Below, in pieces: positions 9,149 through 17,559 of a DNA stretch of 64,000 nucleotides. The number at the start of each line of letters is the position of its first letter. The stretch's first letter is position 1. A program made the position numbers and the translations under genes. The notes below the pieces were generated by a model that saw nothing but the letters and a program-made list of their open reading frames with translations, searched no databases and had not been told where the DNA came from. The DNA lies in contig JBIIEQ010000007.1 of NCBI GenBank assembly GCA_044237765.1, positions 8,094 to 72,093 of the forward strand, read 5' to 3'. The DNA is from UBA6136 sp044237765 (GTDB lineage Bacteria; Pseudomonadota; Gammaproteobacteria; Methylococcales; Methylococcaceae).

Positions 9149-9829
9149 TCAACTCAAACTGATGCGCAGCGCCGCCGCAGTAGCAAACGGCGCCAGGGTA
9201 ATGGCCAGGGCCAGCAAGGCCAACAGAAAATAAATCTGCCCGTCGATGGGCAGGCCCGCCACAGCCACCGAAACGGCATTGGTGGCAAAAATCAATACGG
9301 GGATATACAGGGGCAAGACCAGCAGGGTCAGCAATACCCCACCACGCCGAAGACCCACGGTCAGCGCGACGCCAATCGACCCCACAAGACTAAGCAAGGG
9401 CGTACCGATCAGCAGGGTCAATTCCATTGCGACCAGACCGGGAGCAGGCAAGGACAGGAACATCCCCAGCAAGGGCGCCATCAGCAGCATCGGCAGACCC
9501 GTCACCAGCCAATGCGCCAGCACCTTGGCCAGCACTAGCAGGGACAAGGGATGCGGGCTCAGCACCATCTGCTCGAGCGCGCCATCGTCAAAATCGGAAC
9601 GGAACATGCTCTCCAGCGAGAACAACCCAGCCAGGAGCGCCGCGATCCAGATGACTCCGGGCGCCATCGTTCGCAACAGCGAAGACTCCGGAGTGACACC
9701 CAGCGGAAAAAGCGTCACCACCATCATGAAAAACAACAACGGATTAAGCAGTTCGCCGCGATGGCGGAACGCCAGTAACAAATCCCGCTTGACCAGCGCG
9801 ATGAAAGCTTGCCAACCCGATGACTTCAC
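9149..9829 (-). CDS. ccmB: Heme exporter membrane protein CcmB
   Basis: Six-segment inner-membrane partner of the ATPase CcmA in cytochrome c maturation; the CcmAB complex releases holo-CcmE from CcmC. The 226-residue length is typical. It has the family features LFFMMVVTLFPLGV, APGVIWIAALLAGLFSLE and the DGALEQMVLSPHP loop. Its start overlaps the ccmA stop by 4 bp (ATGA), and ccmC follows directly. Confidence 0.95.
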   Translation of the reverse strand: MKSSGWQAFIALVKRDLLLAFRHRGELLNPLLFFMMVVTLFPLGVTPESSLLRTMAPGVIWIAALLAGLFSLESMFRSDFDDGALEQMVLSPHPLSLLVLAKVLAHWLVTGLPMLLMAPLLGMFLSLPAPGLVAMELTLLIGTPLLSLVGSIGVALTVGLRRGGVLLTLLVLPLYIPVLIFATNAVSVAVAGLPIDGQIYFLLALLALAITLAPFATAAALRISLS

Positions 9830-10452
9830 AACACGAGCCTGCCGAGACGTGAACCCAGCGGAATAGCCTGATGGGAAGTCATGACGGCCAGCCCGCCCCG
9901 ATCGAGGTGATGGCCCAACAACTCGCTGATCAGCCCGATTCCGCCTGCATCCAGAGCTGTGAAGGGCTCATCCAGCACCCACAAAACTGCGCCGATCAGG
10001 AGCATTCGAGCCAAAGCGACCCGCTGTTTCTGTCCTGCCGACAACACCCGCACCGGCAAATCAGCCCGTTCGGATAACCCGACCTGGCGCAAGACATCCT
10101 CAAGGCGGCCAAGCGAATCAGTCGCACCCCCAATCATGACGGAGGCGCGAAGATTTTCCTCGACCGTCAACTCATGCTTGAGCCCGATATGGTGGCCCAG
10201 ATAAGCCAGTTGAGCATTGAAATCGGAACGGCGATCCTGGATGGATTCCCCCCGCCACAGCACATCACCTTCATCCGGAGGGGTCATACCCGCAATAATG
10301 CGCAACAGGCTGGTCTTGCCGGCGCCATTGGCCCCCTCAACTTGCAGCGCTTCCCCGGCGCTCAACTCGAAACCCAGATTTTCGAAAAGACAGACCTCGC
10401 CTCGATAACAGCTCAAATCCCGGGCATGTAGCAGGGAAACCTTCTCGGTCAT
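9826..10452 (-). CDS. ccmA: Cytochrome c biogenesis ATP-binding protein CcmA
   Basis: ABC ATPase of the CcmABCD heme-handling complex. The 208-residue protein has Walker A GANGAGKTSLLR near residue 40, the signature LSAGQKQRVALAR, Walker B VLWVLDEPF and the switch histidine in MTSHQ. It is the first gene of ccmABC and is divergent from the aminopeptidase gene with 183 bp between. The product is needed for all c-type cytochromes, including the diheme SCO-MauG protein encoded at about 50 kb. Confidence 0.95.
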   Translation of the reverse strand: MTEKVSLLHARDLSCYRGEVCLFENLGFELSAGEALQVEGANGAGKTSLLRIIAGMTPPDEGDVLWRGESIQDRRSDFNAQLAYLGHHIGLKHELTVEENLRASVMIGGATDSLGRLEDVLRQVGLSERADLPVRVLSAGQKQRVALARMLLIGAVLWVLDEPFTALDAGGIGLISELLGHHLDRGGLAVMTSHQAIPLGSRLGRLVL

Positions 10453-10635
10453 GATCAGGGAATCAACGGAAGCCGCAGGGGAAAGTCATCCCGCGATTAT
10501 CCCAGAATTGCTGACCCCATGCGCCGCCGAGCTTCTCACCGCAGACGAGCGATCGGCTAAACTGAAGCTACCCTCGCATAACGCCGAGGGATTTCCTCCG
10601 GTCCCTGCCTTCATCCTGATTGAACCGACCCCGCC

Positions 10636-11952
10636 ATGCAGATCACCTCAGAACACCAGAAGCACACCCAGGACCTGCTCGATTTCATTGATGCCAGCCC
10701 CAGCCCTTGGCATGCCGTGTCGACCCTCGAAGAGCGGCTGTGTGTCCATCACTACACGCGGCTGGATGAGCGCGAACCCTGGCGACTCAGCCCCGGCGAC
10801 CGTCATTATGTCATCCGTGGCGACTCGTCACTGATCGCCTTCAAGGTCGGCGAGAAGGCTACGGCCAACAGCGGCTTTCGCATCATCGGTGCCCATACGG
10901 ATTCACCTGGCCTGCGGCTCAAACCGAAGGCCGCATACGGCAGCGAACATCTGACAAGACTGGGCGTAGAGGTCTACGGCGGTCCCATTCTCGCGACCTT
11001 CACCGATCGGGATCTCAGTCTCGCGGGCCGGTTGCATTTCCGCGGCAAGAATGGGATCGAAAGCCGGCTGATCCGCTTTGAACAGGCGCTGGCCCGATTG
11101 CCCAATCTGGCGATCCACATGAACCGCAAGGTCAATGACGAAGGATTGAAGCTCAACAAGCAGACGGAATTACCGCTGATTCTGGGCCAACTGCATAATG
11201 AACTGCCTCCGGCGCAGCAACTCCTCGCCTTGCTGGCCGGACAAGCCGATTGCCCGGCGGACGACATTCTGAGCTTTGAGCTCAACGTCTACGATACCCA
11301 GAAGGGCGCGTTCTGGGGGGCTGCGGGGGAGTTTCTGGCGGATAGCCAGATCGACAATCTTTCCTCATGTCATGCCGGCCTTTGCGCGTTGCTGGACGCA
11401 AAGCCTGCTCTGCATACCCCGGTTTGCGCATTTTTCGATCATGAGGAAATCGGCAGCGAAAGTCACAAGGGCGCCGATGGCAGCTTTCTCTCGGACATTC
11501 TGGAACGGATCACCCAGAGTCGCGGAGAGGAGCGAAACGAATATCAGCGTGGTCTGGCACACAGCCTGATGATCAGCGCGGATGCCGCCCACGCCTTTCA
11601 CCCCAATTTCCCGAATGCCTATGAACCCTGCCACGCCATCCGGCTCAACCAGGGGCCCGCTGTGAAAATCAACAGCAATCAGCGCTATGCCACCGACGGG
11701 TTCACCGAAGCCTGGTTTGCGGAGCTATGCCGTCAGGCTGGCGTTCCCAGCCAGACCTATGTGCATCGTAGCGATTTGGGATGCGGCTCGACTATTGGAC
11801 CAATGAGCGCAGCCCGCCTAGGCATGAGGACGATTGATTGCGGTGCGCCGATGTGGGCAATGCATAGTGCCCGGGAAAGTGCCGGTGTGTTGGATCAGTT
11901 ATGGCTGGCTCGGATGCTGACCACTCATCTGGAAAATACTGCCGGACTCTGA
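10636..11952 (+). CDS. apeB: M18 family aminopeptidase
   Basis: Dinuclear zinc aminopeptidase of the aspartyl aminopeptidase (M18) family, cytoplasmic. Family motifs are present in order: DASPSPWHAV at the N-terminus, the metal-ligand GAHTDSPGLRLKPKA near residue 95, FDHEEIGSESHKGADG with the catalytic glutamates, ISADAAHAFHPNF, and the C-terminal SDLGCGSTIGP and MHSARE. The 438-residue length fits the bacterial ApeB type. It is single, with its own promoter expected in the 183-bp gap to ccmA. Confidence 0.93.
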   Translation: MQITSEHQKHTQDLLDFIDASPSPWHAVSTLEERLCVHHYTRLDEREPWRLSPGDRHYVIRGDSSLIAFKVGEKATANSGFRIIGAHTDSPGLRLKPKAAYGSEHLTRLGVEVYGGPILATFTDRDLSLAGRLHFRGKNGIESRLIRFEQALARLPNLAIHMNRKVNDEGLKLNKQTELPLILGQLHNELPPAQQLLALLAGQADCPADDILSFELNVYDTQKGAFWGAAGEFLADSQIDNLSSCHAGLCALLDAKPALHTPVCAFFDHEEIGSESHKGADGSFLSDILERITQSRGEERNEYQRGLAHSLMISADAAHAFHPNFPNAYEPCHAIRLNQGPAVKINSNQRYATDGFTEAWFAELCRQAGVPSQTYVHRSDLGCGSTIGPMSAARLGMRTIDCGAPMWAMHSARESAGVLDQLWLARMLTTHLENTAGL

Positions 11953-12016
11953 AGCCCTCATAAATGCCGGATTAAAAGGGGGGGCGTTGTTCATCCAGCG
12001 CCACCACATCACCCGT

Positions 12017-12535
12017 TTAGAGCAGGGCTGCTTTCAAAAGACTGGCCGTTGCGGCGCCACCTTGAGCCTGGACGTACTGCATGACTACCGGCATGAACGC
12101 ACTGGCCATGCTTGAATTCATGCCCAGAGTCTGGAATGCACTCCCCAGGGCAGCGATACTGCCCAGTGAACTTCCGCCACCGATGGCGGAAGCGGCCGCT
12201 CCCATCAGGCCGGAATCGGCGCCAGTCACCGCAGAAATCGCCGGAGCCACGGCCAACATTTGCGACATGCCCGGCACCGCCGAGCTCAGCTTGCTGAAAT
12301 CGGCCGGCGCCATATGAGACTGAGCCATTGAAAAGATCTCGCCGGCACCGCCCATCGCCTGCTGGTTGGTGACTCCCAACTGGCTGACGAGCATGTCAGT
12401 GAGGCTGGCGGATTTAACTGCCGAAGCCGCGCTGGCGGCATTGCCAACGGCTGCGGCGGTTCCGAGAGGAGAGGCGGTGCAACCAAACAGAGGGGCCATC
12501 AGGGCCAGGGCAGAGAATCGGATGATGTTTTTCAT
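12017..12535 (-). CDS. DUF2780 (VcgC/VcgE-like) lipoprotein
   Basis: A 172-residue predicted lipoprotein of unknown function. The start at 12535 is chosen because GAGGAG lies 7 nt upstream and the sequence then starts a lipoprotein signal, MKNIIRFSALALMAPLFGC, with the lipid cysteine at residue 19. A longer in-frame start at 12568 would bury the signal. The mature part is Ala/Ser/Gly/Met-rich, with LVSQLGVTNQQAMGGAGEIF typical of DUF2780. It lies between the M18 peptidase and the ctaA-ftsY gene with no functional link evident. Confidence 0.75.
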   Translation of the reverse strand: MKNIIRFSALALMAPLFGCTASPLGTAAAVGNAASAASAVKSASLTDMLVSQLGVTNQQAMGGAGEIFSMAQSHMAPADFSKLSSAVPGMSQMLAVAPAISAVTGADSGLMGAAASAIGGGSSLGSIAALGSAFQTLGMNSSMASAFMPVVMQYVQAQGGAATASLLKAALL

Positions 12536-12687
12536 TATTGACTCCTCAGTCGTTATAAGAATTGCCATCGAACCGCCAAACCCTCCGTCACCTGGGCAAC
12601 CGAAACTGGCCCCGGGTCGATAAGCACCGGGAGTTTAGTGCCACATTATTGAGACTGACAATCTTTATTTGGATACACCCGCCCTTG

Positions 12688-12703
12688 TCCGGCCATGGCC
12701 GGA
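12688..12703. repeat. 16-bp perfect palindrome just past ftsY
   Basis: tccggccatggccgga reads the same on both strands and lies 6 bp beyond the stop of the ctaA-ftsY gene. It could fold as a short hairpin acting as a weak terminator for either strand, but no T run follows it. Confidence 0.4.
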
Positions 12704-12709
12704 TCATTT

Positions 12710-14797
12710 TCAGACCCCGGAATCCGCAAACAACGCATCAATAAATTGCTCGGCATTGAAATCCTGGAGATCATCAATGCCCTCCCCTATGCCAATGAAG
12801 CGGATGGGTATTCCGAACTGCTTGCCGAGGGCAAAAATGACGCCTCCCTTGGCCGTGCCATCCAGCTTGGTAAGCGCAATACCAGTCAGCCCCACGGCTT
12901 CTCCAAACTGTCGGGCCTGATTGATGGCATTCTGTCCCGTACCCGCATCAAGCACCAACAGGACTTCGTGTGGGGCCGACTCATCCAGCCGCGCCATGAT
13001 GCGCTTGATCTTGCTGAGCTCCTCCATGAGGTTGGATTTGTTATGCAACCGTCCGGCCGTATCGGCGATCAGAACGTCAATACCTCTCGCCTGCGCCGCC
13101 TGCAGGGCATCAAAGATGACCGAAGCTGAATCTGCACCGGTATGCTGGGCAATGACCGGAACCTGATTGCGCTCACCCCAGGTCTGCAACTGCTCGACGG
13201 CTGCCGCGCGGAACGTATCTCCCGCAGCCAGCATCACGCTATGGCCCTGGTTCTGCAGCCGTTTCGCCAGCTTGCCGATGGTCGTGGTCTTGCCCACCCC
13301 GTTGACACCCACGACCAGGATTACGAAGGGCCGGGTTTCATCAGGGATCACCAACGGCCTGCTCACCGGGGCGATCATTTCATGCAGATAGGTGCGAAGC
13401 CGATCCTTGACCACATCAATATCGGCGAGCTCACGGCGCTCCAGGCTTTCGGTCAGATGTTCGATGATGTCCTGTGTAGCGGTGACGCCAATATCCGCCG
13501 TCAGCAATTGGGCTTCCAGATCCTCCAGAAACTCACGGTCTATGGCTTTCTTACCCAGTGCCAGAGTGCCAAGGAAGCCCGTCAGCCCCCCCCGAGTTTT
13601 GCCTAACTGATTCTTGAGTCTGCCAAAAAGTCCTTCGGCCGAGGGCGCCTGGGCTTCCGGCTTTTGTGAAACAGGCTCCGGAGCCACCTCGGGAAAGGTG
13701 AGCGGAGGCAGGGTCACCGGCGGGATGGCTTCCAGCTGGGCGGGCGACTCAACGAATTCAGCGGGGCTGACAACCTTGTCGGCCCGACGAACGGTCAACC
13801 CCAGGAAATAATGAAGATGGGCCACCAGCAACAACAGAAGCGCGGCGACGGCATGATGGGCGACCGCGATCGCGACCGGCAGACGCAGCAAGACTAACGC
13901 CATCCCAAGGCCAATCTGCACCAGCAAAAGAAAGCTCAGCAACAAGCCCGGCTTGCTGAGTCGCGGCACCTTGCGATTGGAGGTCACCCCCATCGCGAGC
14001 GCGGTAAGAACCAGGAACGTCAGCACGGCGCCCAAGCGGTGCAGGTAGTGAATACCCACTCGGGCTGCTGGCGGTAACAGGCTGCCCTGATAATTTTCAG
14101 GATGGTCAATGCCAGAGACAATCGAAGAGAAATCCATTTCCGGCATCCAGCTTCCAAGGCACGTCGGAAAGTCCGGACATGACAGAGCCGCGTAATTGGA
14201 GGATACCCAACCACCAAGGGCCGTTTGCATCAGGACGAGGAGCAAGCCTAACCGGCTCAACCAGAGCAAGCCGGTCACCTTTTCCTTCGGCGCAGATTGG
14301 GGACCCGTGAGCAGGTAAAGTCGATACAACAGCCAAAGAGTCATGAACCCGGCCATCAGATGGGCCGTGACCACCATCGGCATGACCTTGTATTTGACAG
14401 CCCACATGCCAAGCAGGGCCTGAAAAATAATGAGGAGCAACGCACCAACACTCCAACCGATCACCCGATTTCGCCGTTCATGCACTCGGAACGAAAGTGC
14501 GACAAGCGACAGGACCAGCACACCCAATCCACCCGCCAAGTAGCGGTGGGTCATCTCTTTCCAGGCCTTGGACGCTTCGAAGTTACCCGCCGCTGCGTGG
14601 CCGCCTGCGGCAGCAGGATCGACGATCAGCTTTCCATAGCAGCCAGGCCAGTCAGGGCAACCGAGACCTGCGTCGGAAATCCGCACGTAAGCGCCCATCA
14701 GCACAACACAGAGCGCAAGCAAAAGGGTGAAAAGCGTTAGCTTCCTGAACATGGTATTGAGTGGGTTTTTATTGGAGTTGAAACCATCTGCGGGCAC
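12710..14797 (-). CDS. ctaA-ftsY: Heme A synthase (CtaA/Cox15) fused to signal recognition particle receptor FtsY
   Basis: One continuous 695-residue frame. Residues ~16-340 are a complete eight-segment CtaA, which converts heme O to heme A: histidines 84, 146, 253 and 314/315 sit in the expected helices, and the paired cysteines CPDWPGC (47, 53) and CPDFPTC (207, 213) are intact. After a Pro/Glu-rich linker (~345-390), residues ~390-695 are a full FtsY NG GTPase: LFGRLKNQLGKTRGG, P-loop GVNGVGKTT (497-505), DTFRAAA, DTAGRL (579-584), TKLDGTAKGG (643-652) and GIGEGIDDL. No Met occurs between residues 299 and 474, so an ordinary ATG start for FtsY alone is missing. The start may be GTG 14797 or ATG 14752. 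Confidence 0.9.
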   Translation of the reverse strand: MPADGFNSNKNPLNTMFRKLTLFTLLLALCVVLMGAYVRISDAGLGCPDWPGCYGKLIVDPAAAGGHAAAGNFEASKAWKEMTHRYLAGGLGVLVLSLVALSFRVHERRNRVIGWSVGALLLIIFQALLGMWAVKYKVMPMVVTAHLMAGFMTLWLLYRLYLLTGPQSAPKEKVTGLLWLSRLGLLLVLMQTALGGWVSSNYAALSCPDFPTCLGSWMPEMDFSSIVSGIDHPENYQGSLLPPAARVGIHYLHRLGAVLTFLVLTALAMGVTSNRKVPRLSKPGLLLSFLLLVQIGLGMALVLLRLPVAIAVAHHAVAALLLLLVAHLHYFLGLTVRRADKVVSPAEFVESPAQLEAIPPVTLPPLTFPEVAPEPVSQKPEAQAPSAEGLFGRLKNQLGKTRGGLTGFLGTLALGKKAIDREFLEDLEAQLLTADIGVTATQDIIEHLTESLERRELADIDVVKDRLRTYLHEMIAPVSRPLVIPDETRPFVILVVGVNGVGKTTTIGKLAKRLQNQGHSVMLAAGDTFRAAAVEQLQTWGERNQVPVIAQHTGADSASVIFDALQAAQARGIDVLIADTAGRLHNKSNLMEELSKIKRIMARLDESAPHEVLLVLDAGTGQNAINQARQFGEAVGLTGIALTKLDGTAKGGVIFALGKQFGIPIRFIGIGEGIDDLQDFNAEQFIDALFADSGV

Positions 14798-14827
14798 TTC
14801 TCCGGAAAATCGGCAGGGATTCCGGAA

Positions 14828-15427
14828 TCACCCGATCTGGGAGGCCTTCAGCAGGTGCTTGAGATCCCTGACCATTTTATAAGGGTCGAATCCCGTGTCG
14901 TACCACAGCACCAGATTCCCGAGCGGATCGACGAGAACCACGACGCCTTCTTCGGCGGGTTTGCCGATGGCGCTGGTCAATGCCTGGAGCACTTCAGGCG
15001 TCAGACCCGACGTGACCAGCGCATCATCCTTGGCAATTTCTGGCACTTCCCGTGATCGGGTCTCCGGCGATACAAGCAAAATCCGCTGCACCCGGGGCAT
15101 TTCCTTATTCAACATCAGCCAGCCTTGATGAGTCTTGTGCAGTGTTTCGACACATACCGTCGCGCAAAGACCGGGCGCCACCTGCAGCAGAAGCCAACGG
15201 CCCTTGATCTGCGCCATCTCATTCACCGGTCCGAGGGGCGCCGCCATCAGTTGATCATGACTCAGTTGTCGAGTCGGGAGAATGAGCGACCCATAATTGC
15301 TAGTTCGGTCGATCAGCTCAGGATGATTGGCGTAGTACCAGGCCAGTGCGAAGGGAACAACCGCCGTGAGAGCAATTACCATCACCAGCGCGCGGCTCTG
15401 CCAGATTGGTTTTGAAGCGTGTGTCAT
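14828..15427 (-). CDS. Membrane-anchored thioredoxin-fold protein of the cytochrome oxidase assembly cluster
   Basis: A 199-residue protein with one N-terminal membrane anchor (ALVMVIALTAVVPFALAWYYA) and a periplasmic part that resembles a SCO/thioredoxin fold, including PGLCATVCVETLHKTHQGW with a CXXXC pair and a VVLVDPLGNLVLWYD strand. Proteins of this kind sit between SURF1 and CtaA in many gammaproteobacterial aa3-oxidase clusters and are presumed to help assembly, perhaps copper or thiol handling. Its exact role is not known. It lies between SURF1 and ctaA-ftsY on the same strand with short gaps. Confidence 0.75.
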   Translation of the reverse strand: MTHASKPIWQSRALVMVIALTAVVPFALAWYYANHPELIDRTSNYGSLILPTRQLSHDQLMAAPLGPVNEMAQIKGRWLLLQVAPGLCATVCVETLHKTHQGWLMLNKEMPRVQRILLVSPETRSREVPEIAKDDALVTSGLTPEVLQALTSAIGKPAEEGVVVLVDPLGNLVLWYDTGFDPYKMVRDLKHLLKASQIG

Positions 15428-15439
15428 AACTGGAAAAAG

Positions 15440-16189
15440 TTATCCGACGTCAGATTGGAGACCATGCCGGACAAAGAAAAAAGCCGCAAGGGCCGCAAAT
15501 AGAAACCACTGCAAGGCATAGCCCTGATTCTTGCCGGGATCTAGCCGGACCATATGCCAAGCCCGGCTATAGCCCCCATCAGCAGAGGGATCCAATAATA
15601 CCTGATACGGCTGTACCGGATAACCGAGCCGTTCGGCGATCTTGTCCGCATCAGGCACTTGAACCAGTGCAGGCCAGCCTGACGTCGGGATATCGGCCCC
15701 GTCAAGCTGAAAGCCGACCCGGTGGAATCTGTCGACCAGCCCCGTCACCCTCGTGACTCCCGCAGGCAGCTGATGGATGTCCGGCAAATTCTGTCGGCTG
15801 GATCCTTGCGGCAGCCAACCACGATTGACCAGAACTGCCCTGTCCGTCCCCGAGAGCCTGAAGGGCGTGAGCACATGGTACCCGACCGCCTGTCCCTCAA
15901 GCTGATTGTCGAGCAGGAACTGATGGGCACCATCGTATTGACCTTCAGCCAGAACAGGCTGAAAACGCAGGTCCTCAATGTCCTCCGTGACGAGATCCTT
16001 CAGTGCGACGGAAGGCTCCTCCGACCGCACATCACGCAGGGTATTGATCGCCCTCTTCTCATCCGCGCGTTGCAGCTGCCAGAAGCCCAACGCAATGAAT
16101 AGCGGAAAAACCACGGCAAACAGCCCCAAGCCTTTTACCGAAGGTTTGAAGCTATAATTCGGCGAACCGCCACTGGCCCGGTGGCTCAT
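15440..16189 (-). CDS. SURF1 family cytochrome c oxidase assembly protein
   Basis: Inner-membrane assembly factor for aa3-type cytochrome oxidase, thought to deliver or hold heme A at subunit I. The 249-residue protein has membrane segments at both ends (LGLFAVVFPLFIALGFWQLQ and YALQWFLFAALAAFFFV). Between them are the family motifs FQPVLAEGQYD, LVNRGWLP and a C-terminal HMVRLDPGKNQGYALQWF. Together with the downstream CtaA it forms a heme A supply unit. Its start codon overlaps the oppositely oriented DUF2909 gene by 9 bp if both first ATGs are used. Confidence 0.92.
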   Translation of the reverse strand: MSHRASGGSPNYSFKPSVKGLGLFAVVFPLFIALGFWQLQRADEKRAINTLRDVRSEEPSVALKDLVTEDIEDLRFQPVLAEGQYDGAHQFLLDNQLEGQAVGYHVLTPFRLSGTDRAVLVNRGWLPQGSSRQNLPDIHQLPAGVTRVTGLVDRFHRVGFQLDGADIPTSGWPALVQVPDADKIAERLGYPVQPYQVLLDPSADGGYSRAWHMVRLDPGKNQGYALQWFLFAALAAFFFVRHGLQSDVG

Positions 16190-16483
16190 AACCCCGGCGT
16201 CGCAAAACCACCAGCGGAAACACAGATTTTGAAGATATTCATCGTCCTGGCATTGCTCGTCATTATCGGCAGTCTCGGCACCGGCCTCTATTATCTCCTG
16301 AAAGACCGAAACCGATCTCCTCGGACGGTCCGTGCCCTGACCTTGAGAATAGGTCTTTCCATCGGTCTTTTCATCGCGCTGTTAATCGCCTTCAGCACCG
16401 GACTCATCAAACCTCACGGGCTCAACCCCGGTTTTGACTCCGGCTCCCCTGCAGCGACCGCGAATTCAAAACCAGCCCCATAA
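16181..16483 (+). CDS. DUF2909 twin-transmembrane protein
   Basis: A 100-residue protein with two membrane segments (ILKIFIVLALLVIIGSLGTG and LSIGLFIALLIAFSTGL) separated by a basic loop (KDRNRSPRTVRALTLR). This matches the small DUF2909 proteins regularly found next to SURF1 in cytochrome oxidase clusters; the function is unknown. The first ATG at 16181 overlaps the divergent SURF1 start; a TTG at 16229 (LKIFIV) directly before the first helix is an alternative start. Confidence 0.75.
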   Translation: MAHNPGVAKPPAETQILKIFIVLALLVIIGSLGTGLYYLLKDRNRSPRTVRALTLRIGLSIGLFIALLIAFSTGLIKPHGLNPGFDSGSPAATANSKPAP

Positions 16484-16573
16484 AATTGCATTCTCGCGGG
16501 GCGTCCGTTTCGCCTCCCACTTCAAACCAACTCCGAGCATCAATGCGATTGATGAGCCGGATCCGCCGCAAGG

Positions 16574-17437
16574 TCAGTCGTCGTCCTTGTTGATATCTGT
16601 TCCCTCACTGGCCTCGACCAGCGGTACTTTGTAAATTTCCAGAATAGCCTTAATCTTTCCCCCGTTTTTGGCGATCAGATCGTCCAGCATCTGCTTGCGT
16701 TCCTTGTCCGGCCTCCTGACGCCCATGGACATCGGAAATTCAAATTGGAGTCCGGGTTCGGATTTCATGGGAATCAGCTCGAAAGTGTCGGGACTGCTTG
16801 TAGCAAGATAACCTGCCATTGGCCCCCAGATTACGACCATGTCGATCTTGTCTTCGGCAAAATCCCGCGCCAGTATCTGCGCCGTATTCTGGGTAACATC
16901 ACCTGTCATGGATTGATACGGAATCCCCTGACCGATCAGGCCATGATTCAGCAGCCAGGTTGTTCCAGGGGCGCCGTCGAACATCGCAATGCGCAATTTG
17001 GTCTTTGTTTCCGGAGCCAGCTTGTCGATATCAGCGGGAGCCTTGATGCCTTGTAACGGGCCACTTTTCTTGTAAACCAGCACGTAGGTCGAACGATAGT
17101 AAGGCTTTGTCGTCGCCGCCATCTCGAACCCCGCGGGAACCCCCATCACCACATCGCACTTGTACTCTTCGGTATCCGGCAGCTTCGCCTTCAGGGTATT
17201 GCGGATAAATCCTAGCCGTTGTGGAAACCAGGTGTACTCAAGAGTCTTGCCAAGTTCACTGGCAAACAGTTCTGCAATCTTGTTTTCATAGCCGGAGCCG
17301 TCCTTAACCGAGAACGGCGGATTATTGGGATCGGCACACACCTTCAGTGTCTTGCCCCCCGCCTCCACAGACCCGACTGACAAAACAAGCGCACCGATGG
17401 CAAGGGTCAATGCCCCCCATTTCGCAAAAGCTTTCAT
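16574..17437 (-). CDS. xoxJ: XoxJ, periplasmic solute-binding-like protein of the XoxF methanol dehydrogenase system
   Basis: A 287-residue exported protein of the bacterial extracellular solute-binding family 3 fold. The signal peptide (LTLAIGALVLSVGSVEA) precedes LKVCADPNNPPFSV, which is the XoxJ/MxaJ signature, and further MxaJ-like motifs follow (EYTWFPQRLGFIRNTL, KCDVVMGVP, YYRSTYVLVY). XoxJ is thought to aid activation or maturation of XoxF rather than to transport a solute. It follows xoxF on the same strand after 122 bp, with a good AAGGAG site 8 nt before the ATG and a strong hairpin in between. No xoxG cytochrome gene lies beside it. Confidence 0.92.
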   Translation of the reverse strand: MKAFAKWGALTLAIGALVLSVGSVEAGGKTLKVCADPNNPPFSVKDGSGYENKIAELFASELGKTLEYTWFPQRLGFIRNTLKAKLPDTEEYKCDVVMGVPAGFEMAATTKPYYRSTYVLVYKKSGPLQGIKAPADIDKLAPETKTKLRIAMFDGAPGTTWLLNHGLIGQGIPYQSMTGDVTQNTAQILARDFAEDKIDMVVIWGPMAGYLATSSPDTFELIPMKSEPGLQFEFPMSMGVRRPDKERKQMLDDLIAKNGGKIKAILEIYKVPLVEASEGTDINKDDD

Positions 17438-17483
17438 CTAAAAATCTCCTTTCCGTTTCAAACCCAGGTCAGGGCTACAAAAC

Positions 17484-17520
17484 AGAAGGCCCCGACTGAG
17501 CGAGTCAGTCGGGGCCTTCT
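17484..17520 (-). terminator. Strong hairpin between xoxF and xoxJ
   Basis: A perfect 16-bp stem (17484-17499 with 17505-17520, arm agaaggccccgactga) and a 5-nt loop. On the minus strand it is followed by GTTTTG, so the T run is short. It lies 40 bp past the xoxF stop and 47 bp before the xoxJ start. It could terminate most xoxF transcripts, or stabilise the xoxF mRNA 3' end so that xoxF is in excess over xoxJ. Confidence 0.75.
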
Positions 17521-17559
17521 TCAGCTCAGGCTATGGGCCGCAAGGACCCATGGCAGCCC

